Source: CALAZP01 sp964410725 (GTDB lineage: Bacteria; Bacteroidota; Bacteroidia; Chitinophagales; Saprospiraceae). Taken from it: DNA of 28,642 nucleotides. A program made the position numbers and the translations under genes. How positions within the stretch are numbered: the first letter of the stretch is position 1; every line of letters starts with the position of its first letter. The stretch spans positions 1-28,642 of the forward strand of contig CAYPID010000031.1 in NCBI GenBank assembly GCA_964410725.1, written 5' to 3'. Below are positions 1 to 9,181 of this stretch, piece after piece. The notes under the pieces were generated by a model. That model was not told the origin of the DNA and ran no database searches. It worked only from the letters and a program-made list of their open reading frames with translations.

Positions 1-2559
1 AAAGATGCTTCTGCTGCTATTTATGGAGCCAGAGCAGCTAATGGTGCGATTTTGATCACAACCAAAAGGGGAACAAGTGGTAAGCCAACGATTACTTATG
101 ACTTGAACCAAGGATGGTCTCAGCCTACTAGAGTTCCGGAAATGTCAAATGCAGTGGAGTATGCCAATATTATGAATGAATTGCCTATTTATAAGACCAT
201 CCCCACCGATGAATGGGGAGCTGCTTGGCAGAGCATTCAGACCACTGGTTCTTATGATTCACCAACTCCTGGGGTAAGTACATTGAATGCCAATTACAGC
301 CCCGAAGCAGTTAGAAGACATGGAGACGGTTCTGATCCTTGGGGATATCCTGACACAGACTGGTTCGGTGATGCTTTCAAAACCTGGTCACCACAGAAAC
401 GTCATAACTTACAAATTAACGGAGGTACTGAGAATGTAAAATACTTGGCTTCCTTAGGGTTTGTTGATCAAGACGCTTATTACAAAAATTCAGCTACTTA
501 CTATAAGCAGTATAATTTCAGACTTAACCTAGATGCAAAGGTATCTGATTACATCAGTACATCCGTAGGTATGATGGCTAGAAGAGAAGATAGAAACTTC
601 CCTACGGAATCAGCAGGTGCCATTTTTAGAATGTTAATGAGAGGACGTCCAACTGAACCGGAAGTATGGCCTAATGGCCTACCAGGTCCAGATATTGAAA
701 ATGGACAAAACCCATATGTGATTACTACTAATGCGACTGGATACACCAAGAATCCTGCGGATTATGTTCAGGCCAATGGTAATATCGATATCACCAACCC
801 ATGGATTGATGGTTTGAAGTTGTCTCTATTCGCATCTGTTGACCACAGTTCATCCTCTAATAAGGTTTGGCAGACTCCATGGACTTTATATTATTGGGAT
901 AGATTGTCTTACGAGCCAGATGGTGTTACTCCATTGCTTGTAGGTGCCAGAAGATCTAACTTCTCTGATCCGAGATTGTCACAATCTAATAATTCTACTT
1001 TGAATACCAACTTAACAGCTTTGTTGAGTTATGAAAAAACCTTCAACGATGTTCATTCGGTAAACTTATTGGCTGGGGTAACTCGGGAAACTTTCACGGG
1101 TGAAGGATTCTTTGCATTTAGAAGAAACTACATCTCTGCTGCTGTTGACCAGTTATTTGCCGGAGGATCTCTTCAGCAGAATACTGGCGGTAGCGGATAC
1201 GAAAGAGCGAGATTGGGATACTATGGTAGAGCTCAATACAACTATAAAGAAAAGTACTTAGCAGAATTTATCTGGAGATATGACGGTTCTTATATTTTCC
1301 CAGAATCTGATCGTTTCGGTTTCTTCCCTGGAGTTTTATTGGGATGGAACATCTCTAACGAAGAATTCTTCAATGTACCTGGAATTGATTACTTAAAACT
1401 TAGAGGATCTTATGGCCAGATGGGTAACGACCAAGTTTATTACAACGGTAGATTACAAGAATACGCTTATCTATCCACTTATGGATTTGGCGAGTACCCC
1501 ATCAATAGTGTGGTAGTTACTACGCTTCGTGAAACTGTTTTAGCTAACCCAAGCTTTACTTGGGAGCGTGCCAATAACCTTAACGTGGGATTAGATGGAA
1601 CGCTATTCAACAATAGAATCGATTTCACCTTTGAATACTTCCTCAATAAGCGAGATAATATCTTGATCCAAAAGACAGGATCAACTCCTGCTTCATCTGG
1701 TATCAACAGTTTATTACCTCCGGTAAATGCGGGTAAAGTAGATAATGAGGGATTTGAATTCAGCTTGGGATACAACAGCAAAGCCAGCAGTGCTTTGAAA
1801 TTCAGAGCTGGGGTCAATGGTGGTTATGCGAAGAACAGAGTTGTATTCATGGATGAAGTTCCTGGTGCTCCCGAATATCAATTGATGGAAGGAAAACCAA
1901 TTGGTGGATATTTGGTTTATGAATATGATGGGGTATTCAGAGACCAGGCGTCAATCGAAGCGAATAACATTGATTACAGTGGTGTGACTTCTAATTTGAT
2001 TCCAGGTGACATGAAATTCAAAGATGTCAACAACGACGGTGTAATTGATGCAGACGATATGGTAAGAATTGATGATAACGGAACGCCAACCTTCAACTTT
2101 GGAGCTAACTTGAGTATGCAATACAAGAATTTTGATCTTAATGTCTTGTTACAGGGAGCCACTGGTGCTTCTTTAAGAATTGCAACGGAATCAGGTGATA
2201 TAGGAAACTTCTTGAAGTACAGTCATGACAACAGATGGTCTATTGACAATCCTAGTGATGTTCACCCAAGATTAGCGAGTAGAGGAGATACCTATTTTAC
2301 AGGAGGAAACTTTGGAAATAATACCTATTTCTTATTCAGCAAGGATTATATCAGATTGAAGAATATTGAAATTGGATATTCTCTCCCAGCGTCATTAACA
2401 GATAAAGTTAATATTCAAAGATTGAGATTATATGTTAATGCTTTAAACTTGTTTACGGTAGCAGCTAATAATATTTACGATCCTGAAGCGACTAATTCTG
2501 CGGGTACAAATTACCCTCAATCAAGAATTATCAACACAGGATTTAGTATTTCATTCTAA
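1..2559 (+). CDS. SusC/RagA-family TonB-dependent outer-membrane receptor, 5' end cut by window edge
   Basis: This is the C-terminal part of a TonB-linked outer-membrane transporter that, with its SusD partner, imports oligosaccharides or other large nutrients into the periplasm. The frame is open from base 1, where it reads KDASAAIYGARAANGAILIT, the typical end of the SusC plug domain. The in-frame TTG at 52 is therefore not the start; the start lies left of the window. Of the gene, 852 codons are visible. They cover the last part of the plug and the 22-strand barrel, rich in aromatic and Asn/Asp residues, and end in the aromatic GFSISF expected of an outer-membrane barrel. Missing are the signal peptide, the carboxypeptidase-like domain and the TonB box. 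SusD begins 23 bases downstream, so the two are almost certainly co-transcribed. The family is very sure. The substrate cannot be read from the sequence; the nearby sugar genes suggest a glycan. Confidence 0.96.
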   Translation, partial: KDASAAIYGARAANGAILITTKRGTSGKPTITYDLNQGWSQPTRVPEMSNAVEYANIMNELPIYKTIPTDEWGAAWQSIQTTGSYDSPTPGVSTLNANYSPEAVRRHGDGSDPWGYPDTDWFGDAFKTWSPQKRHNLQINGGTENVKYLASLGFVDQDAYYKNSATYYKQYNFRLNLDAKVSDYISTSVGMMARREDRNFPTESAGAIFRMLMRGRPTEPEVWPNGLPGPDIENGQNPYVITTNATGYTKNPADYVQANGNIDITNPWIDGLKLSLFASVDHSSSSNKVWQTPWTLYYWDRLSYEPDGVTPLLVGARRSNFSDPRLSQSNNSTLNTNLTALLSYEKTFNDVHSVNLLAGVTRETFTGEGFFAFRRNYISAAVDQLFAGGSLQQNTGGSGYERARLGYYGRAQYNYKEKYLAEFIWRYDGSYIFPESDRFGFFPGVLLGWNISNEEFFNVPGIDYLKLRGSYGQMGNDQVYYNGRLQEYAYLSTYGFGEYPINSVVVTTLRETVLANPSFTWERANNLNVGLDGTLFNNRIDFTFEYFLNKRDNILIQKTGSTPASSGINSLLPPVNAGKVDNEGFEFSLGYNSKASSALKFRAGVNGGYAKNRVVFMDEVPGAPEYQLMEGKPIGGYLVYEYDGVFRDQASIEANNIDYSGVTSNLIPGDMKFKDVNNDGVIDADDMVRIDDNGTPTFNFGANLSMQYKNFDLNVLLQGATGASLRIATESGDIGNFLKYSHDNRWSIDNPSDVHPRLASRGDTYFTGGNFGNNTYFLFSKDYIRLKNIEIGYSLPASLTDKVNIQRLRLYVNALNLFTVAANNIYDPEATNSAGTNYPQSRIINTGFSISF

Positions 2560-2582
2560 TCTAAAATTAAAAAACGCAAGCA

Positions 2583-4457
2583 ATGAAACAATTGAAGTTA
2601 GCATCTTTATTTGCCGGTGTGTTGTTGGTTATCCAGGCTTGTGACCAGGATTTCCTCAATACGCAGCCGCTGGATAAAATATCCAGTGAGGCCACTTGGG
2701 CAGATGGGCCGTTGGCAACGGCTTTTATTTATAACGTATACTCGTTTCTGGGTTATGGTGGATTTGAAGAGCAGATGCTCGCAGCCATAACCGACGAGGC
2801 TATGTTCACCCACGCAGGTAGAAACATCAATACTTTTACCGAAGGTTCTGAAACACCTTCTAACTTGGCCTGGATAAGTGGTACTTACGGGTGGAATAAT
2901 ATGTACTTGGCCATTAGACAGGCCAATACCGCTATTGAAAGACTACCAAGTTCTACATTTAGTGATGACAATCTAAGAGACCGGTTATTGGGAGAGGCTC
3001 ATTTTTTGAGGGCTTATTACTACCACCAATTGGTAAGATTCTATGGAGCAGTACCTATTATTGACAAGGCTTATGGATTGGACGAAGATTATGAGGTTGC
3101 CAGAAATACTTGGTCAGAATGTGTAGATTTCATCGTAGCTGATTTAGACAAAGCCGCTCAATACTTAGATGGAAAAGAGGAAACTCCAGGTAGAGCAAGT
3201 AAATTGGCTGCAATGGCCTTGAAATCTAGAATATTATTGTATTCTGCAAGTGATTTGCACGATGCCAGCAAAATGGCGGCCAATTCTTCTACTTTAGGGG
3301 GATTTGGAAACAAGGAATTAATTGCCCATACTTCAGGAGATCAATCCAGCAGATGGCAAGCTGCAAAAGCAGCTGCTAAAGCCGTTTTAGATCAAACTTC
3401 TGGATACAAATTAGATTTATCCGCTCCAGTTTCTGCTGAAGAAGGTTCAGCTAATTACGTGTCAGTTGCCATGGGGGGAGGAAGTAGCGTAGGAGATGCA
3501 GCAGCAGCTGTTGAATTATTGTTCCAAAGAACTCATACTGCACTTTACACAGTTGAGGACAACTGGCCATTAGGCGGTATTCACCATGGTATAAATAACG
3601 GGCCTAACGGATACCACAACTGGGCAGGAAATACTCCAATTCAGAATTTAGTGGATGATTACGAGATGATGGATGGTTCTAAGTTTGATTGGAACAATCC
3701 AGATCATAGCAGCGCGCCATATGTCAATAGAGACCCAAGATTCTATGCTACTGTTCTTTACGATGGAGCTTCTTGGAAGCCTAGACCGTCTGATGTAGTG
3801 GGTATTGAGCCAATGAACCAAATTCAATCTGGATATTACGATGATGGTAATGGTGGATTAATTAACGGAGTAGATACTAGAGAATCTGTAATAGAAAACT
3901 GGAATGGATCTAGAACACACTATTACGCGAGAAAATTCATCGACCCAGATCCAGGTTTGCCAGATGATCAATCTAATGCTCAGGTAATTCCTTGGCCATT
4001 TATCAGATACACAGAGGTGGTATTGAACTATGTAGAAGCTTGCATCGAATTGGGTGAAGAAGCTGAAGCAAGAGCATGGTTGAATAAAGTAAGGTTCAGA
4101 GTGGGAATGCCCGCAGTAACTGATTCTGGAGATGACCTTAAGGAGCGTTACAGAAATGAGCGCAGAATTGAATTGGCTTACGAAGAGCACAGATATCACG
4201 ATGCAAGAAGATGGATGATTGCTCCTTCTACTTTAGGACAAGGTATTCAGGAGATGAATATTATTGCCACTCTTAAACCTGGCAAGAGTCCACATACTCC
4301 TTACAGGTATGACCCTGAAGTATATGATTATTCCTATACTCCTGCCTCTAACACAGAAGTAGAAACCAGAACATGGGTAGATAAAATGTATTACAGACCT
4401 ATTAGTAGGGATGAAATCAATAGAAATTCCCAGTTGGTACAAAACCCTGGTTACTAA
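2583..4457 (+). CDS. SusD/RagB-family surface glycan-binding lipoprotein
   Basis: This is the extracellular lipoprotein lid of the SusC channel, which captures glycan and hands it to the receptor. The 624-residue protein has a short hydrophobic signal ending in the lipobox VIQAC (Cys20), followed by the acidic DQDFLNTQP that is typical of SusD proteins and compatible with export to the cell surface. Family marks include HFLRAYYYHQLVRFYGAVP near residue 140 and the C-terminal RNERRIELAYEEHRYHDARRW near 521-541, the hallmark of the RagB/SusD domain. It follows SusC by 23 bases and is closed off by a strong hairpin terminator about 27 bases after its stop. Length is somewhat above the usual 500-600 residues, within the family range. 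No binding-site prediction is possible by eye, so the ligand is unknown. Confidence 0.96.
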   Translation: MKQLKLASLFAGVLLVIQACDQDFLNTQPLDKISSEATWADGPLATAFIYNVYSFLGYGGFEEQMLAAITDEAMFTHAGRNINTFTEGSETPSNLAWISGTYGWNNMYLAIRQANTAIERLPSSTFSDDNLRDRLLGEAHFLRAYYYHQLVRFYGAVPIIDKAYGLDEDYEVARNTWSECVDFIVADLDKAAQYLDGKEETPGRASKLAAMALKSRILLYSASDLHDASKMAANSSTLGGFGNKELIAHTSGDQSSRWQAAKAAAKAVLDQTSGYKLDLSAPVSAEEGSANYVSVAMGGGSSVGDAAAAVELLFQRTHTALYTVEDNWPLGGIHHGINNGPNGYHNWAGNTPIQNLVDDYEMMDGSKFDWNNPDHSSAPYVNRDPRFYATVLYDGASWKPRPSDVVGIEPMNQIQSGYYDDGNGGLINGVDTRESVIENWNGSRTHYYARKFIDPDPGLPDDQSNAQVIPWPFIRYTEVVLNYVEACIELGEEAEARAWLNKVRFRVGMPAVTDSGDDLKERYRNERRIELAYEEHRYHDARRWMIAPSTLGQGIQEMNIIATLKPGKSPHTPYRYDPEVYDYSYTPASNTEVETRTWVDKMYYRPISRDEINRNSQLVQNPGY

Positions 4458-4483
4458 TCATCAATTAGAAATTAAGTTTTAAG

Positions 4484-4515
4484 AAATCTGCCCTATGCTT
4501 TAGGGCAGATTTTTT
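4484..4515 (+). terminator. Rho-independent terminator after susCD
   Basis: A perfect 12-bp inverted repeat, AAATCTGCCCTA (4484-4495) and TAGGGCAGATTT (4501-4512), encloses the 5-base loop TGCTT and runs into a T tract ending at 4515. It lies 26 bases after the SusD stop and 23 bases before the next start. It therefore separates susCD from the FG-GAP/haloperoxidase run, although read-through remains possible. Confidence 0.9.
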
Positions 4516-4522
4516 AATTTTG
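4515..4522 (+). promoter_or_regulatory. Possible Bacteroidetes -7 promoter box (TAATTTTG)
   Basis: TAATTTTG fits the Bacteroidetes -7 consensus TAnnTTTG and sits 16 bases before the ATG at 4539, which would leave only a very short leader. Its first base belongs to the T tract of the susD terminator. No convincing -33 TTG element is visible at the right distance, so this is tentative. It is the only candidate I see for starting the five-gene run separately from susCD. Confidence 0.35.
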
Positions 4523-4538
4523 GCCAAATTGTAAATCA

Positions 4539-7500
4539 ATGAAAAATATAGTTGGGTGGGCTTTTCTGATTCTTTTAGGATGTAATCAAGGTCTTCAAGA
4601 AAATAATAAGTCCCATTTCTCTTTATTGGATTCCAAGCAGAGTGGTATTGATTTTATTAATCAATTGGAGGAAGGTTTGAATACCAATATTCTGGTATAC
4701 GAATATTTCTATAACGGAGGAGGGGTAGCTGCAGCTGATTTTAATGGAGATGGATTAGAAGATCTCTATTTTACCTCTAATATGGGGCAAAATGAATTAT
4801 ATCTGAACACAGGTGCAAATCAATTTAAAAAGGTTACTCAAGAAGCTGGTGTACAGGGGAGAAAGGGACCTTGGAAAACTGGAGTTACCATTGTTGACAT
4901 TAATGGAGACGAAAAAATAGATTTGTATTTATGCTATTCGGGTATGTTGCCTGAGGAAAAAAGAAAAAATGAATTATGGATCAACCAGGGTAATAATGCG
5001 GAAGGCACTCCCATTTTTGCAGAATCTGCTGAAAAATATGGGTTAGCTTCTACTGGATTTAGTACCCAAGCCTATTTCTTCGATCCAGATATTGACGGAG
5101 ATTTGGACATGCTTCTACTTAATCACAATCCCAAAAATCTTCCCCTACTTAACGAAGAAAGCACAAAAGCCCTATTTGCTCAAGAAGATGCTGAGCGAGG
5201 ATTGCGTTTTTTTCTTAATGAGGAAGGCGCATATTCTGATCAAACTGAAAAATACGGGATTAATGGCTCTCCGCTCAGCTATGGATTAGGAGTAGGAATT
5301 TCTGATGTCAATAATGATGGGTGGCCAGATTTCTATGTTTCCAACGATTATGCCGTTCCTGATTATTTGTACATCAATCAGGGGGATGGCACTTTTAAAA
5401 ATGAAATTGAAAAACAAATTACTTTCACCAGTCATTTTTCTATGGGAAATGACATTGCTGACATCAATAATGATGGTTATTCTGATATTGTAACTTTAGA
5501 TATGCTCCCTGAGGATAATGAGAGACAGAAACTCCTTATGGCTCCAGATAATTATTCCAAATTTCAATTATTTGAAAGAAGTGGATTTTACAGACAGTTC
5601 ATGCGAAATATGTTGCATCTCAATAATGGCAACTCTACTTTCACTGAAGTTGGACAATATTTTGGCATTTCTAATACGGATTGGAGCTGGTCGGCATTAT
5701 TAGCAGATTTTGACAATGATGGATGGAACGATTTACATGTCACCAATGGTTATTTAAGAGATTATACCAATTTGGATTTTATCAATTATATGGATGATTA
5801 TGTCGCTCAAAAGGGAAAATTGGTAAGAGAGGATGTCATGGAGATTATTGCCAAAATGCCTGCGAGTGATGTCAGTAATTACCTTTACAAAAATAACGCG
5901 GGTAAGAATTTTGTAGATATTACCCAGGACTGGGGGTTACAAAGGCCTTCCAACAGTAATGGGGCAGCTTATTTCGATAGTGATCTTGATGGAGATCTGG
6001 ACTTGGTAGTCAACAACATCAATCAAAATGCCTTTTTTTACCAAAATATTCAAGGTTCTGCTCGCAACAATTATATCACCATATCTTTAAAGGGAAATTC
6101 TGGGAATACTTTAGGAATAGGCACTAAAATCATTTTAAAAAGTGGCTCTCAAGTTCAGGTTAAGGAACAATTTCCTACTAGAGGATTTCAATCTTCGGTT
6201 TCCCCTACCCTTCACTTTGGCTTAGGCAATCAGATTCAGACGGTTGATACCCTACAAGTGGTTTGGCCCAACCAGGATGTCCAGATCTTTACCCAGGTAC
6301 CTATCAATCAACACTTAATAGTAGAACAAAAAAATGCCATTTCAAATCCAACCCCAATAGTATCTAATGAGAATCCAATAATTTTCAAGCCTTTAACCCG
6401 CTTATCTTCTAGTCCAATTTCATCTAATTACAACGATTTTGATCGCCAGTTGCTATTAATGCAATCCTATTCCAATGAAACTGCTTGTTTGGAGAAAGGC
6501 GATATCAATGGTGACGGCTTGGAGGATTTATTCATAGGGGGCAATCAAAACACTCCGGGGCAGCTGTATTTGCGGCAAACTAATGGGGAAATGAAATTAG
6601 TGGAGGTTCCATCTTTTTTGGATCATGCATACTTTGTGGACACAGATGCTTTGATGGAGGATTTTAATGGTGATGGATGGGAAGATTTATTGGTTTTAAG
6701 TGGCGGCTACCACGATCTTAGACCCGAGGACCCCAGGTTATTAGACCGATTATATTTAAATGATGGTAGTGGAAATCTGGTATATTTTCCCGAAGGGTTG
6801 CCTAATATTTACCATACTTCAAAGGTAGCCATGACAATGGATTTTAATGAAGATGGTTATCAAGATCTATTCATTGGAGGTTCCACCGTGCCTGGGAAAT
6901 TTCCAACTTCCTACGGAAGCACCATTTTGATCAATCAAGGAAATGGAAGATTTTCAATTCCCGAATCGAATTTGGGTATTGATGTGGAATCTTTGCAGCG
7001 AGTAAATGCAGTGCAAAAGGTGGATTGGAATGGAGATGGGAAGGATGAAATTTTTGTAGCTAGTGAGTGGGCCTCTATCCGAGGTTTTAAGAAAAATGGA
7101 GACCTATGGGAGGAAATTGAGTTACCCAAATCTATTCAAGAGAAAAAAGGACTATGGACTGCTCTTATGATTGAAGATTTCAATGCAGATGGTCAACCCG
7201 ATATTTTAGCCGGTAATTGGGGCCTCAATATGCAGTTTGCCGCCACTTCCAATGAACCTGCACAACTTCATTATTTTCCCACCAATGGCGGTATTACCAT
7301 TTTGCCCATTTTTTCCTATTACATACAAGGTGCATCCTATCCAGATGTTACTAGGGGAGAACTCCTCAAACAACTACCGCAAAACGTAGGTAAATTTACT
7401 ACCTACAGGACCTATGCTCAAGCCAGATTAAACGATATTTTGGATGGGGCCCAATTAAAAGCCGCTGAAAAACTTACCATAAATGAAACAGCAACCTTAT

Positions 7501-7835
7501 TGTTTTTGAGTAGTCCTAAGGGTCATATTGAAGCACCTCTGCCCCAGGAAATTCAATACGCACCTATACATGCTTTGTCTTATAATGATTTTGATGGAGA
7601 TGGCATTAAAGATTTATTAGCTGCTGGAAATAACAGTTTCACCAAACTTAGATTTGGATATTTGGAAGCCAATTATGGCTTGTTGCTCAAAGGACTGGGT
7701 GATGGAAAATTCCAAGCGTATAGACCATCAACCAGTGGTCTTTCTATTCGCGGAAGTGTTCGAGATTTGATTCAAATCGACAGAGAACTATGGCTGATTT
7801 CCAATGAAGCACCATTACAGGCATACACTTTTTAA
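4539..7835 (+). CDS. Giant FG-GAP/VCBS-repeat lipoprotein with internal ASPIC/UnbV domain (CRTAC1-like)
   Basis: This is a predicted exported lipoprotein of 1098 residues with lipobox ILLGC (Cys15). I count 13 calcium-binding FG-GAP-type loops of the form D-x-[DN]-x-D-G (for example DFNGDGLED, DVNNDGWPD, DFDNDGWND, DFNADGQPD). They fall into two groups: about residues 60-490 and about 640-1090. Between them, near 510-595, lies an ASPIC/UnbV domain (LGIGTKIILKSGSQVQVKEQ, then SVSPTLHFGLGN). The likely fold is two calcium-bound beta-propellers joined by ASPIC, an adhesion or scaffold layout related to human CRTAC1. Such proteins often sit beside SusCD pairs in Bacteroidota, but their biochemical role is not known. 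It is the first gene of a run with the haloperoxidase-like gene 16 bases downstream. Domain identity is firm; function is open. Confidence 0.9.
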   Translation: MKNIVGWAFLILLGCNQGLQENNKSHFSLLDSKQSGIDFINQLEEGLNTNILVYEYFYNGGGVAAADFNGDGLEDLYFTSNMGQNELYLNTGANQFKKVTQEAGVQGRKGPWKTGVTIVDINGDEKIDLYLCYSGMLPEEKRKNELWINQGNNAEGTPIFAESAEKYGLASTGFSTQAYFFDPDIDGDLDMLLLNHNPKNLPLLNEESTKALFAQEDAERGLRFFLNEEGAYSDQTEKYGINGSPLSYGLGVGISDVNNDGWPDFYVSNDYAVPDYLYINQGDGTFKNEIEKQITFTSHFSMGNDIADINNDGYSDIVTLDMLPEDNERQKLLMAPDNYSKFQLFERSGFYRQFMRNMLHLNNGNSTFTEVGQYFGISNTDWSWSALLADFDNDGWNDLHVTNGYLRDYTNLDFINYMDDYVAQKGKLVREDVMEIIAKMPASDVSNYLYKNNAGKNFVDITQDWGLQRPSNSNGAAYFDSDLDGDLDLVVNNINQNAFFYQNIQGSARNNYITISLKGNSGNTLGIGTKIILKSGSQVQVKEQFPTRGFQSSVSPTLHFGLGNQIQTVDTLQVVWPNQDVQIFTQVPINQHLIVEQKNAISNPTPIVSNENPIIFKPLTRLSSSPISSNYNDFDRQLLLMQSYSNETACLEKGDINGDGLEDLFIGGNQNTPGQLYLRQTNGEMKLVEVPSFLDHAYFVDTDALMEDFNGDGWEDLLVLSGGYHDLRPEDPRLLDRLYLNDGSGNLVYFPEGLPNIYHTSKVAMTMDFNEDGYQDLFIGGSTVPGKFPTSYGSTILINQGNGRFSIPESNLGIDVESLQRVNAVQKVDWNGDGKDEIFVASEWASIRGFKKNGDLWEEIELPKSIQEKKGLWTALMIEDFNADGQPDILAGNWGLNMQFAATSNEPAQLHYFPTNGGITILPIFSYYIQGASYPDVTRGELLKQLPQNVGKFTTYRTYAQARLNDILDGAQLKAAEKLTINETATLLFLSSPKGHIEAPLPQEIQYAPIHALSYNDFDGDGIKDLLAAGNNSFTKLRFGYLEANYGLLLKGLGDGKFQAYRPSTSGLSIRGSVRDLIQIDRELWLISNEAPLQAYTF

Positions 7836-7851
7836 ATGAATTAAACCGATC

Positions 7852-9177
7852 ATGAAATACTTAACTCTAATGATATTTTTGGGATCCCTTTGGGGATGTC
7901 AGGTTCAACAGCCTCCCTCCGATCCGCTTGAAGTAATACAAAATTGGGTGGATCTCACTTTACATATTTTAAAGGATACCCCAGCTAATACCCCAACTTT
8001 TGCCTCCAGGTCATTGGGATATATAGGATTGACTTTGTACGAAACTCTTCAACTATCTGATTCTAATTATCAATCCCTTTCTAACCAATTGGACGGATTG
8101 GAGCTGTCCGCGGCAATAGATACTCAAGTGAATTATTGTTGGCCCGTGGTGCTAAGTGCTGGTCAAGCCCATATTTTAAAAAATATATATATTCAAACTA
8201 GTGACCTAAACAAGGTTAAAATAGATTCACTTCATAGTGCGGTGGTATTGGATTACTCTAATCAACAGTGGTCTAAAACCTCAATTTTGAAATCTGAGGA
8301 ATTAGGAAAAAAGGTGGCCGAAAGAATATTTGAATGGTCCAAAAATGACGGGGGGCATAGAGCTTATCTTAGGAATTTTGATAAAAATTTTGTTTGGCCA
8401 GTTTTTCCAGGAAGTTGGCAACCCGCATTATTTTCCCAATCTTTTTCTCACTACCCACTTCATCCTGAATGGGGAACAAATAGAACTTTTTTAAAAGCGA
8501 ATCGGGCCATGGAGGATCCAGAGATGATTCCTTTCAGTACAAATCCCAACTCCCCTTATTACCATCAATATAAAATGGTTTATGACAAGGGGAATACGCT
8601 AACTGAAGATGAAAAGAGGGCTGCAATCTGGTGGGGAGATGATCCCGATGAAACTTTTAATCCACCTGGACATTCGTATTATCTCGCATCTATTGCTGTA
8701 GATAATTTTCAACCTTCTCCTATTGAAGCAGCACAAATTTACGCCGCATTGGGAATTGGTTTGGCAGATGCCTTTATTAAATGTTGGGAGTGGAAATACC
8801 GCTTTTTTACGGAACGTCCCAATACATATATTCCTGCTCATATTGATTCTAGTTGGGTTTCATTTTGGCCAGATCCTCCATTTCCAGCTTTTCCCTCTGG
8901 TCATGCTATTCAGGCTTCAGTTTTTAGTACTACTATTATTCATTTTTTTGGAGATGATTTAGAATTCTATGATAGGGCCCATGAAGGCAGGCCAAGAGAT
9001 GATATTAGAGATGTAGATTTTGTGCCCAGGAAGTTTATCCATTTTAGTGATGTAGCCAAGGAAACGGCGGATTCCAGATTTTATGGAGGAATCCATATTC
9101 CACATGACAATCAAGTAGGATTGGAAAAAGGAGCCGTTATTGCACAAAATATATTGGCATTAGATTGGAAAAAATAA
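7852..9177 (+). CDS. Vanadium-dependent haloperoxidase-like / PAP2-superfamily lipoprotein
   Basis: This 441-residue lipoprotein (lipobox SLWGC, Cys16) belongs to the vanadium haloperoxidase/acid phosphatase superfamily. All three signature motifs are present: K315-x6-R322-P, P348-S-G-H351 and S408-R409-x5-H415-x3-D419. These give the full oxyanion set Lys315, Arg322, Ser349, Gly350, His351, Arg409 and His415. Haloperoxidases bind vanadate here and oxidise halides with peroxide; the phosphatases of the superfamily use the same pocket to cleave phosphomonoesters, so activity cannot be settled from motifs alone. Trp312 three residues before the Lys and Phe344 five before the Ser recall marine bacterial iodoperoxidases, from memory. 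The length matches bacterial vanadium peroxidases better than small PAP2 enzymes. It is flanked by two FG-GAP/ASPIC genes, 16 bases after one and 4 bases before the other. It probably acts in the periplasm or at the cell surface. Confidence 0.88.
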   Translation: MKYLTLMIFLGSLWGCQVQQPPSDPLEVIQNWVDLTLHILKDTPANTPTFASRSLGYIGLTLYETLQLSDSNYQSLSNQLDGLELSAAIDTQVNYCWPVVLSAGQAHILKNIYIQTSDLNKVKIDSLHSAVVLDYSNQQWSKTSILKSEELGKKVAERIFEWSKNDGGHRAYLRNFDKNFVWPVFPGSWQPALFSQSFSHYPLHPEWGTNRTFLKANRAMEDPEMIPFSTNPNSPYYHQYKMVYDKGNTLTEDEKRAAIWWGDDPDETFNPPGHSYYLASIAVDNFQPSPIEAAQIYAALGIGLADAFIKCWEWKYRFFTERPNTYIPAHIDSSWVSFWPDPPFPAFPSGHAIQASVFSTTIIHFFGDDLEFYDRAHEGRPRDDIRDVDFVPRKFIHFSDVAKETADSRFYGGIHIPHDNQVGLEKGAVIAQNILALDWKK

Positions 9178-9181
9178 TCAG

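Noticed and set aside
52..54. TTG as start of the SusC gene
   Set aside because: The frame is open to base 1 and the residues before 52 are the conserved SusC plug end, so the gene simply begins outside the window.
3858..4199. 113-codon minus-strand frame within the SusD gene
   Set aside because: It is antisense to the conserved RagB/SusD region, with no motifs and no start context.
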